Positions 18,816-27,328 of a stretch of DNA of 36,059 nt are shown piece by piece; position 1 is the stretch's first letter; each line of letters opens with the position of its first letter. A model generated the notes under the pieces. The model did no database searches. It was not told the origin of the DNA and was given only the letters and a program-made list of their open reading frames with translations. The DNA comes from Woeseiaceae bacterium (lineage in GTDB: Bacteria; Pseudomonadota; Gammaproteobacteria; Steroidobacterales; Woeseiaceae). Position numbers and translations under genes: made by a program. The stretch is from contig JAPKEL010000015.1 in assembly GCA_028822065.1 (NCBI GenBank), positions 1 through 36,059 on the forward strand, read 5' to 3'.

Positions 18816-18846
18816 TAATTACCAGAGCGCTATAACATACAACTAA

Positions 18847-19758
18847 ATGAATACCAATGTAACCCAGCAAGCGATAATAATAGGTACTTATAGCCAAAGA
18901 ATGCTAGTTAGGACAATCCACGGTGATATTTCATTTGCTAAAATTAAAGGGAAAAAAATACAACCCGTCTGCGGAGATCAGGTAGAAATTTCTCCCATAC
19001 CAAATGAATCAGATTGGTTGATCAATAAAATCAACCCGAGAAAAAACGAACTTACTAGAAATAATTACAGCCATAAAAGAGAGGTACTTGCTGCAAATAT
19101 AACTATGATTGCAGTCGTTGTCTCTGACCCACCGAAACCTGATTGGTTTATTGTTGATCGCTATATCGGCGCGGCAGAATCCATGGGTGTAAAAGCCTGT
19201 ATTATCTGCAATAAAACTGACCTAAATTGGGAAAATGAACAGTACAAAAAAACAATAAATACTTACCGCTCTATTGGCTATCCAGTAATACACTGTAGTG
19301 CCGAAATACAATCCAATTTAGATAAAATTTTGGTGCACCTGAAAAACGAAACAGCCATATTCGTTGGACAATCTGGCGTTGGTAAATCCTCAATAATCAA
19401 TCAAATTTCTCGAAATTCCAATCAACTTACCCAGGAAATTTCTAGAAAAAAGAATGAAGGACGCCATACTACAGTTAATTCGAATATCCTGGACCTCGAT
19501 AATGGAGGAAAAGTTATGGATTCACCAGGAGTAAGAGATTACTCCCCCATTATCGACTCAGCTTACAAAGTTGTTGGAAGTTTTGTTGAGATTGAAGCCG
19601 AAGGTTTAAAATGTAAATTCAATAACTGCTCTCATGCAAAAGAGCAAAACTGCGCTGTAAAAGAAGCCGTGCATAATGAAAGAATTGATCCTAGGCGTTA
19701 TGAAAGTTACAAGCGTTTATTAAATATCATCCAAAAAAATAATCATAAGCGATACTAA
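18847..19758 (+). CDS. rsgA: Ribosome small-subunit-dependent GTPase A
   Basis: 303 aa. RsgA assists late 30S maturation. An N-terminal OB fold is followed by a circularly permuted GTPase with G4 NKTD (122-125), then G1 GQSGVGKSS (174-182), and G3 DSPGVRDY (225-232). The C-terminal zinc domain has Cys256, Cys261, His263 and Cys269 in the CX4CXHX5C pattern. It is somewhat shorter than the 350-aa E. coli protein, mainly at the N-terminus. It is divergent from orn. Confidence 0.96.
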   Translation: MNTNVTQQAIIIGTYSQRMLVRTIHGDISFAKIKGKKIQPVCGDQVEISPIPNESDWLINKINPRKNELTRNNYSHKREVLAANITMIAVVVSDPPKPDWFIVDRYIGAAESMGVKACIICNKTDLNWENEQYKKTINTYRSIGYPVIHCSAEIQSNLDKILVHLKNETAIFVGQSGVGKSSIINQISRNSNQLTQEISRKKNEGRHTTVNSNILDLDNGGKVMDSPGVRDYSPIIDSAYKVVGSFVEIEAEGLKCKFNNCSHAKEQNCAVKEAVHNERIDPRRYESYKRLLNIIQKNNHKRY

Positions 19759-19867
19759 GACTGAGAACTTCCTTATGGGTCGAAGACAGAGAGTAATGCC
19801 TATCTACATTATACGATTGGTTTTTAAAAACTCCCTCACACAAAATGATTCTATTATTTTGGAATAA

Positions 19868-19901
19868 ATAAAAAGTTCGCACTAGTTCACATCTAGTGAC
19901 T
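19868..19901 (-). terminator. Probable terminator of the dnaX-ybaB-recR-hinT transcript
   Basis: CACTAG (19880-19885) and CTAGTG (19893-19898) form a 6-bp stem with a 7-nt loop. On the - strand it is followed by CGAAC and then TTTTTATTTATT. The stem may extend by AGT/ACT past a small bulge. It lies 48 nt past the hinT stop. A second stem, TAATGC-GTGA-GCATTA (19924-19939), lies between. The rest of 19759-19949 shows no gene. Confidence 0.4.
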
Positions 19902-19949
19902 CCCTTTCATATAGGGGTTTGTATAATGCGTGAGCATTAAAGCAACATG

Positions 19950-20303
19950 CTAACCGGGCGGCCAAGATAATTGGCGTCCAGCCAATAAATGTAAGTGAAT
20001 ATGAAATACGCTCTGCCCTGCATCCTTATTGCAATTCATTACAACACGGTAACCTTTTTTCGCTACATTAAAATTTTCTGCTACTTCTGCTGCTGCTTCA
20101 TACATAGAGCCAACAATAGAGCTATTTTTAGCATTTAAATCATTAATTGTGGCTATATGTATTCTTGGGATAATTAGGCAATGTAACGGTGCTTCCGGAT
20201 TAATATCATGAAATACAATCAGATCTTCAGATTCATGAATAATATCAGCAGGAATCTTCTTAGCAGCGATATCACAAAATAAACAATCATGCTTCGAATT
20301 CAT
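19950..20303 (-). CDS. hinT: HIT family purine nucleoside phosphoramidase (HinT-like)
   Basis: 117 aa from ATG 20303; an in-frame TTG six bases upstream touches the recR stop. The histidine triad is HIHLH at 101-105, followed by LLAGR, as in bacterial HinT. The N-terminal CLFCDIAAKKIPADII is also typical. It hydrolyses aminoacyl- and phosphoramidate-type AMP conjugates; the physiological role is unclear. It is the last gene of the ffs-dnaX-ybaB-recR group. Confidence 0.9.
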   Translation of the reverse strand: MNSKHDCLFCDIAAKKIPADIIHESEDLIVFHDINPEAPLHCLIIPRIHIATINDLNAKNSSIVGSMYEAAAEVAENFNVAKKGYRVVMNCNKDAGQSVFHIHLHLLAGRQLSWPPG

Positions 20304-20309
20304 ACTCAA

Positions 20310-20909
20310 TTACTCAACCAATCTTCTGCCGAAAAAGGCGTGCGATAAAGTACCTCCATCTACGTACTCAAGCTCACCGCCAAGTGGAATACCATGAGCA
20401 ATTCGACTTGCTCCAACATCATGCCTTGAAGCCATTTCAGCTAAATAATGAGCGGTAGCATCACCTTCAACAGTTGAGTTTGTTGCAATAATTAATTCAG
20501 AAATCTCCTCCTCCCTGAGTCGCTCCTCCAGTTGTTTTAATCCAAGCTCGTCCGGACCAACACCATCTATTGGGGATAAATGACCCATTAATATAAAATA
20601 CATACCTCGATAACCCGTGGCATCTTCTAATGCCATCACATCAGCAGGTGATTCAACAACACAAATAGATTTTTCATCGCGTCCGCTAGCGGAGCAAATA
20701 TTACATAAATCCACTTCTGTAAACATTCTACATTTATGGCAATGCCCAATCTCACTAGCGGCACTCATCAAACTCGATGATAATATTTTAGCGCCATCAC
20801 GATCTCTTTCAAGCAAATGAAATGCTATTCTTTGTGCTGATTTTCGACCAATACCCGGCATGCAACGCAATGCTTCAATTAAATTTATAAGTAAAGGTGA
20901 ATAAGACAT
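20310..20909 (-). CDS. recR: Recombination mediator RecR
   Basis: 199 aa, family length. With RecO (and RecF) it loads RecA at gapped DNA. An N-terminal helix-hairpin-helix ([15 protein letters not shown]) is followed by a zinc finger with Cys57, Cys60, Cys69 and Cys72, then a Toprim domain ([14 protein letters not shown]), and the C-terminal G.L.Y.D region as [16 protein letters not shown] lies 6 nt before the ATG. It is 18 nt downstream of ybaB, the common dnaX-ybaB-recR order. Confidence 0.97.
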   Translation of the reverse strand: MSYSPLLINLIEALRCMPGIGRKSAQRIAFHLLERDRDGAKILSSSLMSAASEIGHCHKCRMFTEVDLCNICSASGRDEKSICVVESPADVMALEDATGYRGMYFILMGHLSPIDGVGPDELGLKQLEERLREEEISELIIATNSTVEGDATAHYLAEMASRHDVGASRIAHGIPLGGELEYVDGGTLSHAFFGRRLVE

Positions 20910-20927
20910 ATTAGATCCTAAATATAT

Positions 20928-21251
20928 TTAAAAAGGTAACTTCATTCCTGGCGGTAAATTCAATCCAGAAGTCATTCCTGATAACGATTCCTGAGTTTTC
21001 TTTTCGACACGACGAATTGCATCATTAAAAGAAGCGATAATTAAATCTTCCAGCATATCCTTGTCATCTGAAAATATTGCATCATCAATTTTTAATGCTT
21101 TTATTTCATGCTTGCATGTCATTGTAACGGATACCATGCCTCCGCCAGATTCACCAATCACTGTTATATTAGAAAGCTCATCTTGAGCCTTTTTCATGTT
21201 TTCTTGCATCTCTTGCGCTTGCTTCATTAATTGACCAATGCCGCCCTTCAT
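20928..21251 (-). CDS. ybaB: YbaB/EbfC family nucleoid-associated protein
   Basis: 107 aa. [23 protein letters not shown] begins the long N-terminal helix of this small dimeric DNA-binding protein; [20 protein letters not shown] is the conserved beta region. AAGGAG lies 6 nt before the ATG. It sits between dnaX and recR as in many bacteria. Confidence 0.95.
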   Translation of the reverse strand: MKGGIGQLMKQAQEMQENMKKAQDELSNITVIGESGGGMVSVTMTCKHEIKALKIDDAIFSDDKDMLEDLIIASFNDAIRRVEKKTQESLSGMTSGLNLPPGMKLPF

Positions 21252-21288
21252 GAATTACTCCTTCTAGTTAAAACTAAATTATTAAAGT

Positions 21289-22899
21289 TTAATTTTTTAA
21301 TATTACTGATTCCGGGTTCATATCAACACCAAATAAATCCTCTAATTCTTTTACCCCTGGATCTGATTTTAGATTCATTTTTGCTGCTTCTAATTGCTCA
21401 TCTTCATGCCTAATTTTTTCTTGGCTTGGCGTTTCATTGGCAGTCACTTCCACCTCTATTTTTACCGTTAAATTTTCATCAAAAAGAGCTGATAAATTTT
21501 TTGATAAAACCTGTTCGCGCCCTTGATTTCTATATGATGCAGATTTTTCGTCAAGGCTTAAGTAAATTATATTCTCTTTCCTTCCTTTTAATACACAATT
21601 ATTTGCCAACATTTTTGTAGTTCCGGATAATTCAAGCTCTTCAATAAGGTCCGACCATTTTAACCCTTCAATCCATTTTTTATTAGCTATTGTTACCTCT
21701 CTGGCTTTGCTTTTTATTGGGATTTCAACTTTCTTTACTTGTTCTTTTGGTTTTTGAGACTGGGTTTCACTTATTGGTTTTTTTTTAACTTGGATAACAG
21801 CTTCTATTTTCTCTCCATCATGAGGACGAAATGCCAGCATTCGGATAAGCGTCATTTCAAAGCCAGCTCGAAGAGATGGTGCAACATGGATATCACGTTT
21901 ACCCATAATAGCAATTTGATAAAACAGTTGAACATCTTCTGAGGAAATATTTGCTGCATATTCACTTAAATCCTCACCCAAAAAATCCGATTCACTATCG
22001 CTTCCTGTAACATGTAGGACAGCAATCCGCTGCATAATTCCAGCAATTTCATCGAGTAAACTTTCATAATCTGGAAAAAATTTATCAATAGCATCAATAA
22101 TGTCAAGTAATTCAGAGGTATTATGACTGGCAATCGATTTCATTATTTGATGAATATATTTACGATCTATAGTTCCAAGCATAATCGCAATATCACCATC
22201 ATTTAATATACCCCCACAATGAGCAATTGCCTGATCCAATAAACTTAATGCATCACGAAGACTTCCATCTGCAGCTCTTGCGATTTTAGCGAGTCCTTTT
22301 TTTTCAAATTCAATACTTTCAGCATTACAAATAAAGCACAATCTATCTAAAATCAATTTAGGTGAAATTCTTTTTAAGTTAAATTGCAGGCAACGCGACA
22401 AAACAGTCACTGGTAATTTTTGAGGATCAGTGGTTGCTAAGAAGAATTTTACATGCTCGGGAGGCTCTTCAAGCGTTTTCAGTAATGCATTGAATGAATG
22501 CTTAGAGAGCATATGCACTTCGTCAATGAGATAGATTTTGAATTTTCCTACAGTTGCAGCAAATTGGACGTTATCGAGCAGTTCTCTAGTATCATCCACC
22601 TTCGTTTTAGAAGCCGCATCGACCTCTATAAGGTCAATAAATCTTCCCTCGTCAACCTCACAGCAAATACCACATGTACCGCATGGATTAGAAGTAATAC
22701 CTTTTTCACAGTTAAATGCCTTTGCCAATATTCTGGCTATGGTAGTTTTCCCAATACCGCGTGTTCCTGAAAACAAATAAGCATGATGCAATCTCTTACT
22801 TTCGAGCGCATTAGTTAATGCCTGAACAACATGTTCTTGACCCACAATATCTAAAAAAATTTTGGGTCGCCATTTTCGTGCAAGTGCTAGATAACTCAT
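21289..22899 (-). CDS. dnaX: DNA polymerase III subunits gamma and tau
   Basis: 536 aa, shorter than the 643 of E. coli. DnaX is the clamp-loader ATPase. Walker A is GTRGIGKT (45-52); the zinc module has Cys64, Cys73, Cys76 and Cys79; Walker B is LIDEVH (124-129); sensor 1 Thr157 and SRC (168-170) follow. Domain III ends near residue 370. There an A9 run (21786-21778) encodes Lys372-374 and may cause slippage to make a short gamma form. The C-terminal tau part is short and charged. The SRP RNA gene lies 108 nt upstream. No strong ribosome binding site is visible. Confidence 0.96.
   Translation of the reverse strand: MSYLALARKWRPKIFLDIVGQEHVVQALTNALESKRLHHAYLFSGTRGIGKTTIARILAKAFNCEKGITSNPCGTCGICCEVDEGRFIDLIEVDAASKTKVDDTRELLDNVQFAATVGKFKIYLIDEVHMLSKHSFNALLKTLEEPPEHVKFFLATTDPQKLPVTVLSRCLQFNLKRISPKLILDRLCFICNAESIEFEKKGLAKIARAADGSLRDALSLLDQAIAHCGGILNDGDIAIMLGTIDRKYIHQIMKSIASHNTSELLDIIDAIDKFFPDYESLLDEIAGIMQRIAVLHVTGSDSESDFLGEDLSEYAANISSEDVQLFYQIAIMGKRDIHVAPSLRAGFEMTLIRMLAFRPHDGEKIEAVIQVKKKPISETQSQKPKEQVKKVEIPIKSKAREVTIANKKWIEGLKWSDLIEELELSGTTKMLANNCVLKGRKENIIYLSLDEKSASYRNQGREQVLSKNLSALFDENLTVKIEVEVTANETPSQEKIRHEDEQLEAAKMNLKSDPGVKELEDLFGVDMNPESVILKN
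21778..21786 (-). other. A9 slippage run in dnaX
   Basis: On the coding strand nine A residues are read as three Lys codons (372-374). Adding one A gives KKKTNK and then TGA; losing one gives KKNQ and then TAA. Either event would make a product of about 375-377 aa, equal to domains I-III, the expected gamma form. Thermus thermophilus dnaX uses an A9 run in this way. A9 also occurs in prc here, so chance is possible. Confidence 0.5.
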
Positions 22900-22998
22900 A
22901 ATATTGCCAATATAAATTTAAGTAATCGCAAACTAATTAAGAACAGTGTAACCAAAAAAAATCGCAAATAAAAACTAAGTAGAATCACCTTATAAACT

Positions 22999-23017
22999 AA
23001 AAAGAAAGATCCGCGCT
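22999..23017 (-). terminator. Terminator of the SRP RNA gene
   Basis: The 3' arm of the RNA's closing stem (23017-23008) is followed directly by TTTCTTTTT on the - strand (23007-22999), giving an intrinsic-terminator shape. The 22900-22998 stretch before dnaX holds no gene; AATCGCAAA occurs there twice, at 22924 and 22960. Confidence 0.5.
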
Positions 23018-23113
23018 AGCTTACTCCCGGCACCCGATGTTACTGCTACCGCTGCTCCCTTCCGGGTCTGACGGGGTTAACAGATAATCGCCGCAGGAAA
23101 ACCAGCGCGGACC
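23008..23113 (-). ncRNA. ffs: 4.5S RNA, bacterial small signal recognition particle RNA
   Basis: About 106 nt. The ends GGTCCGCGCT and AGCGCGGATC pair over 10 bp (one G-U). The apical part contains GACCCGGAAGGGAGCAGC, the GGAA tetraloop and the internal-loop sequence bound by Ffh, closely like E. coli ffs. With Ffh and FtsY it targets membrane proteins during translation. A promoter lies directly upstream and a T-rich run directly downstream. It precedes dnaX, a common location in gammaproteobacteria. Confidence 0.95.
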
Positions 23114-23119
23114 AATTGA

Positions 23120-23148
23120 ATTATCACCCTGAATCATTTCTTTCTCAA
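23120..23148 (-). promoter_or_regulatory. Sigma-70-type promoter of ffs
   Basis: On the - strand TTGAGA (23148-23143) and GATAAT (23125-23120) are separated by exactly 17 nt. The -10 box ends 6 nt before the RNA's first G at 23113. It is the clearest promoter in the window and fits a highly expressed stable RNA. Confidence 0.75.
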
Positions 23149-23224
23149 TAAATTTATGAAAATAAGAACGCCAAACAATACTTTTTAGTTATACTTTACC
23201 AGCAGATAACTTATCGAGTAAACA

Positions 23225-24817
23225 ATGCATAATTTAAAGAAATTCAGTAGTGTTGATCCAATTAATGGAATGACTCAAGCAAAACCAGGAAAAGCTTGCA
23301 ATCTAGTTGATGGGGTATGGGTTACCACAAATTCGACACGAAGCGATATAGTTGATCCGCTTAATGGCGAACAATTTCTCCTTATTCCCGACACAACAGA
23401 TCATACCAAATTTGTTGAGGACATAAAAAAACAAAACAGCTATGGAGCTCATAATCCACTATATAAACCCGAGCGTTATCTAATGCTTGGTATGGTTTGT
23501 GCAAAAGCAGCTGCTTTACTTGCTGAGCCCGAGATTGAGCATTATTTCACAAAATTAATTCAACGCGTTATGCCAAAAGAATATAATCAATGTCGCGGTG
23601 AGGTAATTGTAACGCGTATATTTCTTGAAAATTTCTCTGGCGATGGGGTACGCTTTCTCGGTCGTGGCTTTTCTAATCCCGGTGACCATGAAGGGCAAGA
23701 ATCAAAAGGTTATCGCTGGCCCTTTGGTCCTGTTGTGGTGATCGCGCCTTTTAATTTCCCACTTGAAATACCCGCTTTACAGACTTTGGGTGCCTTGTTT
23801 ATGGGCAACAAACCTCTAGTAAAAGTAGATTCAAAGGTAAGTATCGTATTTGAACAATTTTTAAGATTACTTATTCATTGCGGACTTCCGAGCAAAGACC
23901 TTAATCTTATACATTGTCGTGGATCAGAGATGGGTAAATTGATCGATAACGTAAAAGAATCCATCCGATTAATTCAATTTACTGGATCCAATCAAGTTGC
24001 AGAAAACATATCCAGTGTCATGAATGGCTTGGTTCGGCTCGAAGATGCTGGCTTTGATTGGAAAATTATTGGTCCGGATTTTAATCATCAATGGTTAGAA
24101 TATGTTGCATGGCAATCCGATCAGGATGCTTATAACGCTTCTGGACAAAAATGCTCCGCTCAGAGTATTTTACTCTGTCATAAAAACTGGTCACCTGCAT
24201 TACTTCCTAAATTAAAAGAACTTGCCTCTCTGAGAAATATGAATGATTTGAGTATCGGTCCAATCCTTTCCTGGACTAATAAAGCCATGCTTAATCATAT
24301 CCAGTCCATATTAGAACTTCCCGGAACTACCCTCTTATTTGGGGGTCAAATTCTAACTAATCACAACGTTCCAAAGTGTTATGGCACGCTTGAACCAACA
24401 GCGATAAAAGTACCATTAGATCTTCTTCTGGAGGACAAATTTCATCTCATCACTACAGAACTTTTCGGTCCTTTCCAAATTATTGTTGAATATGAAGATA
24501 AAAACTTGCATAAAATCACCTCCATTTTAGAGCGAATTACAAATCGGCTTACTGCTGCAGTTGTTAGTAATGAGCCTAGTTTTCAACAAAAGATACTCAG
24601 CATGACGGTAAATGGCACAACATATTGCGGCATGCGTGCCAGAACCACTGGCGCCCCTCAAAATCACTGGTTTGGTCCCAGTGGCGATCCACGTGCTGCC
24701 GGTATTGGAACGCCAGAAGCCATCCGCAACACATGGAGCAGTCATCGTGAGATCATTTTTGATCAAGGTCCATTAGCCCCAAACTGGAAACCACCAAAAT
24801 CCACGGAGCCCGAATAA
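23225..24817 (+). CDS. ALDH12-type L-glutamate gamma-semialdehyde (P5C) dehydrogenase
   Basis: 530 aa of the aldehyde dehydrogenase superfamily. It should oxidise glutamate semialdehyde/P5C to glutamate with NAD+, the last step of proline and arginine catabolism. The sequence follows the plant P5CDH (ALDH12) pattern: FGPVVVIAPFNFPLEIPALQ, RLEDAGFDWKIIGPD, DQDAYNASGQKCSAQS with catalytic Cys310, and ARTTGAPQNHWFGPSGDPR near the C-terminus. It is not a PutA fusion. It abuts an aminotransferase gene (0-nt gap), then a permease and a peptidase, which supports amino-acid catabolism. The exact substrate is inferred. Confidence 0.82.
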   Translation: MHNLKKFSSVDPINGMTQAKPGKACNLVDGVWVTTNSTRSDIVDPLNGEQFLLIPDTTDHTKFVEDIKKQNSYGAHNPLYKPERYLMLGMVCAKAAALLAEPEIEHYFTKLIQRVMPKEYNQCRGEVIVTRIFLENFSGDGVRFLGRGFSNPGDHEGQESKGYRWPFGPVVVIAPFNFPLEIPALQTLGALFMGNKPLVKVDSKVSIVFEQFLRLLIHCGLPSKDLNLIHCRGSEMGKLIDNVKESIRLIQFTGSNQVAENISSVMNGLVRLEDAGFDWKIIGPDFNHQWLEYVAWQSDQDAYNASGQKCSAQSILLCHKNWSPALLPKLKELASLRNMNDLSIGPILSWTNKAMLNHIQSILELPGTTLLFGGQILTNHNVPKCYGTLEPTAIKVPLDLLLEDKFHLITTELFGPFQIIVEYEDKNLHKITSILERITNRLTAAVVSNEPSFQQKILSMTVNGTTYCGMRARTTGAPQNHWFGPSGDPRAAGIGTPEAIRNTWSSHREIIFDQGPLAPNWKPPKSTEPE

Positions 24818-25966
24818 ATGAAAAGTAAACTAGATACAGGTAATTCAATTTTTACGATAATGACTGAATTATCAAACAAGCATAATGCGATTAACTTATC
24901 GCAAGGTTTTCCTGGATTTAACCCAGACCCCAGATTGCTAGAAATGGTATGCAAGTATATTCGCAGTGACAATAATCAATATGCTCCAATGGCTGGAATT
25001 CCAGCACTTCAAGATTGTATTGCAGACAAGATAAAAAAATTCTATGGAAGAACTATTGATGCCTGTCATGAAGTGACTATTTGTGATGGAGCTACAGAGG
25101 CACTCTTTAGTGTTATTCAGGCCGTGGTTTACCCCAATGATGAAGTAATCGTTTTTGATCCAGCGTACGATAATTACGGACCTGACATTGTTCTGGCTGG
25201 CGGCATCACTCGTCATGTACCTCTAATAAGAACCAAAGAAAGGCCAGATTATCATATTGACTGGCAAAGACTCAAAGACACTATTAATAAAAAAACTAAA
25301 TTAATTATCTTGAATTTTCCACACAATCCAACTGGAGCTATATTGAAGTCCGAAGATCTTGATACGTTAGCTGATATCCTATGTGATACCTCAATATACC
25401 TGATGTCAGATGAAGTATATGAACATATTGTTTTTGATGGGAAAAAACACTTAAGCCTTTCGAGCCATGATGAGCTCTGGTCTCGATCATTCGTTATTTC
25501 TTCATTCGGTAAAACATTTCACGCAACTGGATGGAAAGTGGGTTATTGTGCAGCGCCCATTGACCTTACCGAAGAAATGAGACAAATTCATCAATGGACC
25601 TGTTATTCAGTAGTGACCCCTATTCAACATGGTTTGGCTGAATTTATGCAGACCCATCCAGAATACATTGATTCTTTATCGGATTTTTACGAAGCAAAAA
25701 GAGATCATTTCTGCAAGTTAATAGAAAGCTCCAAATTTACATACCAAGTCTCCGCCGGCTCTTTTTATCAACTGCTAGATTATAGTGAAATCACCACAGA
25801 TAATGACGTATCTTTCGCCAAAAAACTAACCGAAGAAATTGGTGTCGCATCTATCCCCATATCAGTATTTTACGAAAAACCGCCTTTTGAACAAAAACTC
25901 AGATTTTGCTTTGCAAAAGAAAATGAAATATTAGAGCAAGCAGCAGAAAAATTATGTCGACTATAA
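24818..25966 (+). CDS. Class I/II PLP aminotransferase (YbdL/methionine aminotransferase-like)
   Basis: 382 aa. AINLSQGFPGFNPDP and YAPMAGIPALQDCIADKI are typical of the YbdL/kynurenine aminotransferase group. The PLP-binding Lys232 lies in SSFGKTFHATGWKVGY; FPHNPTGA holds the PLP-contacting Asn. It likely transfers the amino group of methionine or an aromatic or other amino acid to a keto acid. The start follows the dehydrogenase stop without a gap, with GGAG 9 nt upstream, so the two are coupled. Confidence 0.85.
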   Translation: MKSKLDTGNSIFTIMTELSNKHNAINLSQGFPGFNPDPRLLEMVCKYIRSDNNQYAPMAGIPALQDCIADKIKKFYGRTIDACHEVTICDGATEALFSVIQAVVYPNDEVIVFDPAYDNYGPDIVLAGGITRHVPLIRTKERPDYHIDWQRLKDTINKKTKLIILNFPHNPTGAILKSEDLDTLADILCDTSIYLMSDEVYEHIVFDGKKHLSLSSHDELWSRSFVISSFGKTFHATGWKVGYCAAPIDLTEEMRQIHQWTCYSVVTPIQHGLAEFMQTHPEYIDSLSDFYEAKRDHFCKLIESSKFTYQVSAGSFYQLLDYSEITTDNDVSFAKKLTEEIGVASIPISVFYEKPPFEQKLRFCFAKENEILEQAAEKLCRL

Positions 25967-25982
25967 AGAATAGTCTTTAATT

Positions 25983-27305
25983 ATGACCCTTACTAAATTT
26001 CGATACACCACGGTAACTGCTATCGTAATCGCTAATATGATTGGGACTGGCGTATTCACTAGTCTCGGGTTTCAACTAGTAGATATTCAATCTGGTTTTA
26101 GCATACTGCTGCTTTGGGTGCTAGGTGGTGTAATTGCAATATGCGGTGCAATGACCTATGCAGAGCTTGGAGCGGCACTTCCTCGTTCAGGAGGTGAATA
26201 TAACTTTCTCTCAAAAATATACCATCCATGCGCTGGATTTATCTCGGGTTGGGTGTCTGCAACCATTGGATTTGCAGCTCCGACAGCTCTAACGGCAATT
26301 ACATTTTCAGCTTATTTAATGTCACTGTTCCCAGATATGGATGCACCCTGGATTCGCCAATGCATTGCAAGTGCATTGGTTTTAAGTTTAGCTATTACTC
26401 ATTCAAGTAACAGAAAAAATAGCGGTGGATTACAAGTTATCTTTACAATCCTCAAGGTAGCTATTATCGTCTTATTTTGCATAAGCGCCTTAATTCTTGC
26501 TAAGGACATTCAACCCATCTCATTCAAACCTGATGTAAAAGATATTGACTTAATATTAAACGGCTCATTTGCTGTTTCATTAATTTACGTCAGTTACGCT
26601 TATACTGGCTGGAATGCCGCAACCTACTTAAGTAATGAACTAGAAGAACCCCAAAAATACCTTCCTAAAATCCTAATCTCAGGGACATTGATTGTGATGG
26701 TACTTTATGTCCTTTTAAATTATGTTTTTTTGACTGTAACACCGATTGAAAATTTGCAAGGTAAAGTAGAAATCGGTTTCATAGCGGCTCAATCTGCTTA
26801 CGGGAATATTGGTGCAAAATTTACGGGATTAGCACTTGCTCTACTTCTCATTTCTACCGTGAGCGCTATGACCCTAGCAGGCCCGAGAGTGCTTCAAGTT
26901 ATTGGTGAAGATTTTTCCATTCTAAAATTCTTATCAAAAACAACTCAAGATAAAATACCAACTAGAGCAATTTACACACAATCGTTGATTGCAATCTTAT
27001 TCATCCTCACATCAAGTTTTGAATCCATTCTTATCTTTGCTGGTTTTACGCTCGCATTGAATTCTTTTGCTACGGTTTTGGGAGTATTTGTTTTAAGAGT
27101 AAAACAACCCAATCTAACAAGACCCTACAAGACCTTTGCATTTCCAATCCCGCCCTTAATTTACCTTAGCTTAACTGGGTGGACGCTTTATTTTGTTATT
27201 ATCAACAGACCTGCAGAAGGTTTATTCAGTCTGGCTTTGATAATTTCTGGTGGATTGGTATATTTTATTTCCACATTACAGAATCAAAATACAATTAAAC
27301 AATAA
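25983..27305 (+). CDS. APC family amino acid permease
   Basis: 440 aa with about 12 hydrophobic segments. ANMIGTGVFTSLGF in the first helix is the APC substrate-binding GxG region, followed by GAMTYAELGAALPRSGGEY, the conserved stretch after helix 2. It should import an amino acid by proton or sodium coupling, or by exchange. Position 16 nt after the aminotransferase suggests uptake of that pathway's substrate. Confidence 0.85.
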   Translation: MTLTKFRYTTVTAIVIANMIGTGVFTSLGFQLVDIQSGFSILLLWVLGGVIAICGAMTYAELGAALPRSGGEYNFLSKIYHPCAGFISGWVSATIGFAAPTALTAITFSAYLMSLFPDMDAPWIRQCIASALVLSLAITHSSNRKNSGGLQVIFTILKVAIIVLFCISALILAKDIQPISFKPDVKDIDLILNGSFAVSLIYVSYAYTGWNAATYLSNELEEPQKYLPKILISGTLIVMVLYVLLNYVFLTVTPIENLQGKVEIGFIAAQSAYGNIGAKFTGLALALLLISTVSAMTLAGPRVLQVIGEDFSILKFLSKTTQDKIPTRAIYTQSLIAILFILTSSFESILIFAGFTLALNSFATVLGVFVLRVKQPNLTRPYKTFAFPIPPLIYLSLTGWTLYFVIINRPAEGLFSLALIISGGLVYFISTLQNQNTIKQ

Positions 27306-27328
27306 TTTTATTACCAACGAGAGTTTCT

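Noticed and set aside
19820-19831. GTTTTTAAAAAC palindrome as a terminator of rsgA
   Set aside because: It has no loop and cannot form a stable hairpin; probably chance in A/T-rich DNA.
19759-19949. Possible tRNA or small RNA downstream of rsgA
   Set aside because: Several short stems are present, but no cloverleaf, T-loop motif or promoter can be built; the stems are better explained as terminators.
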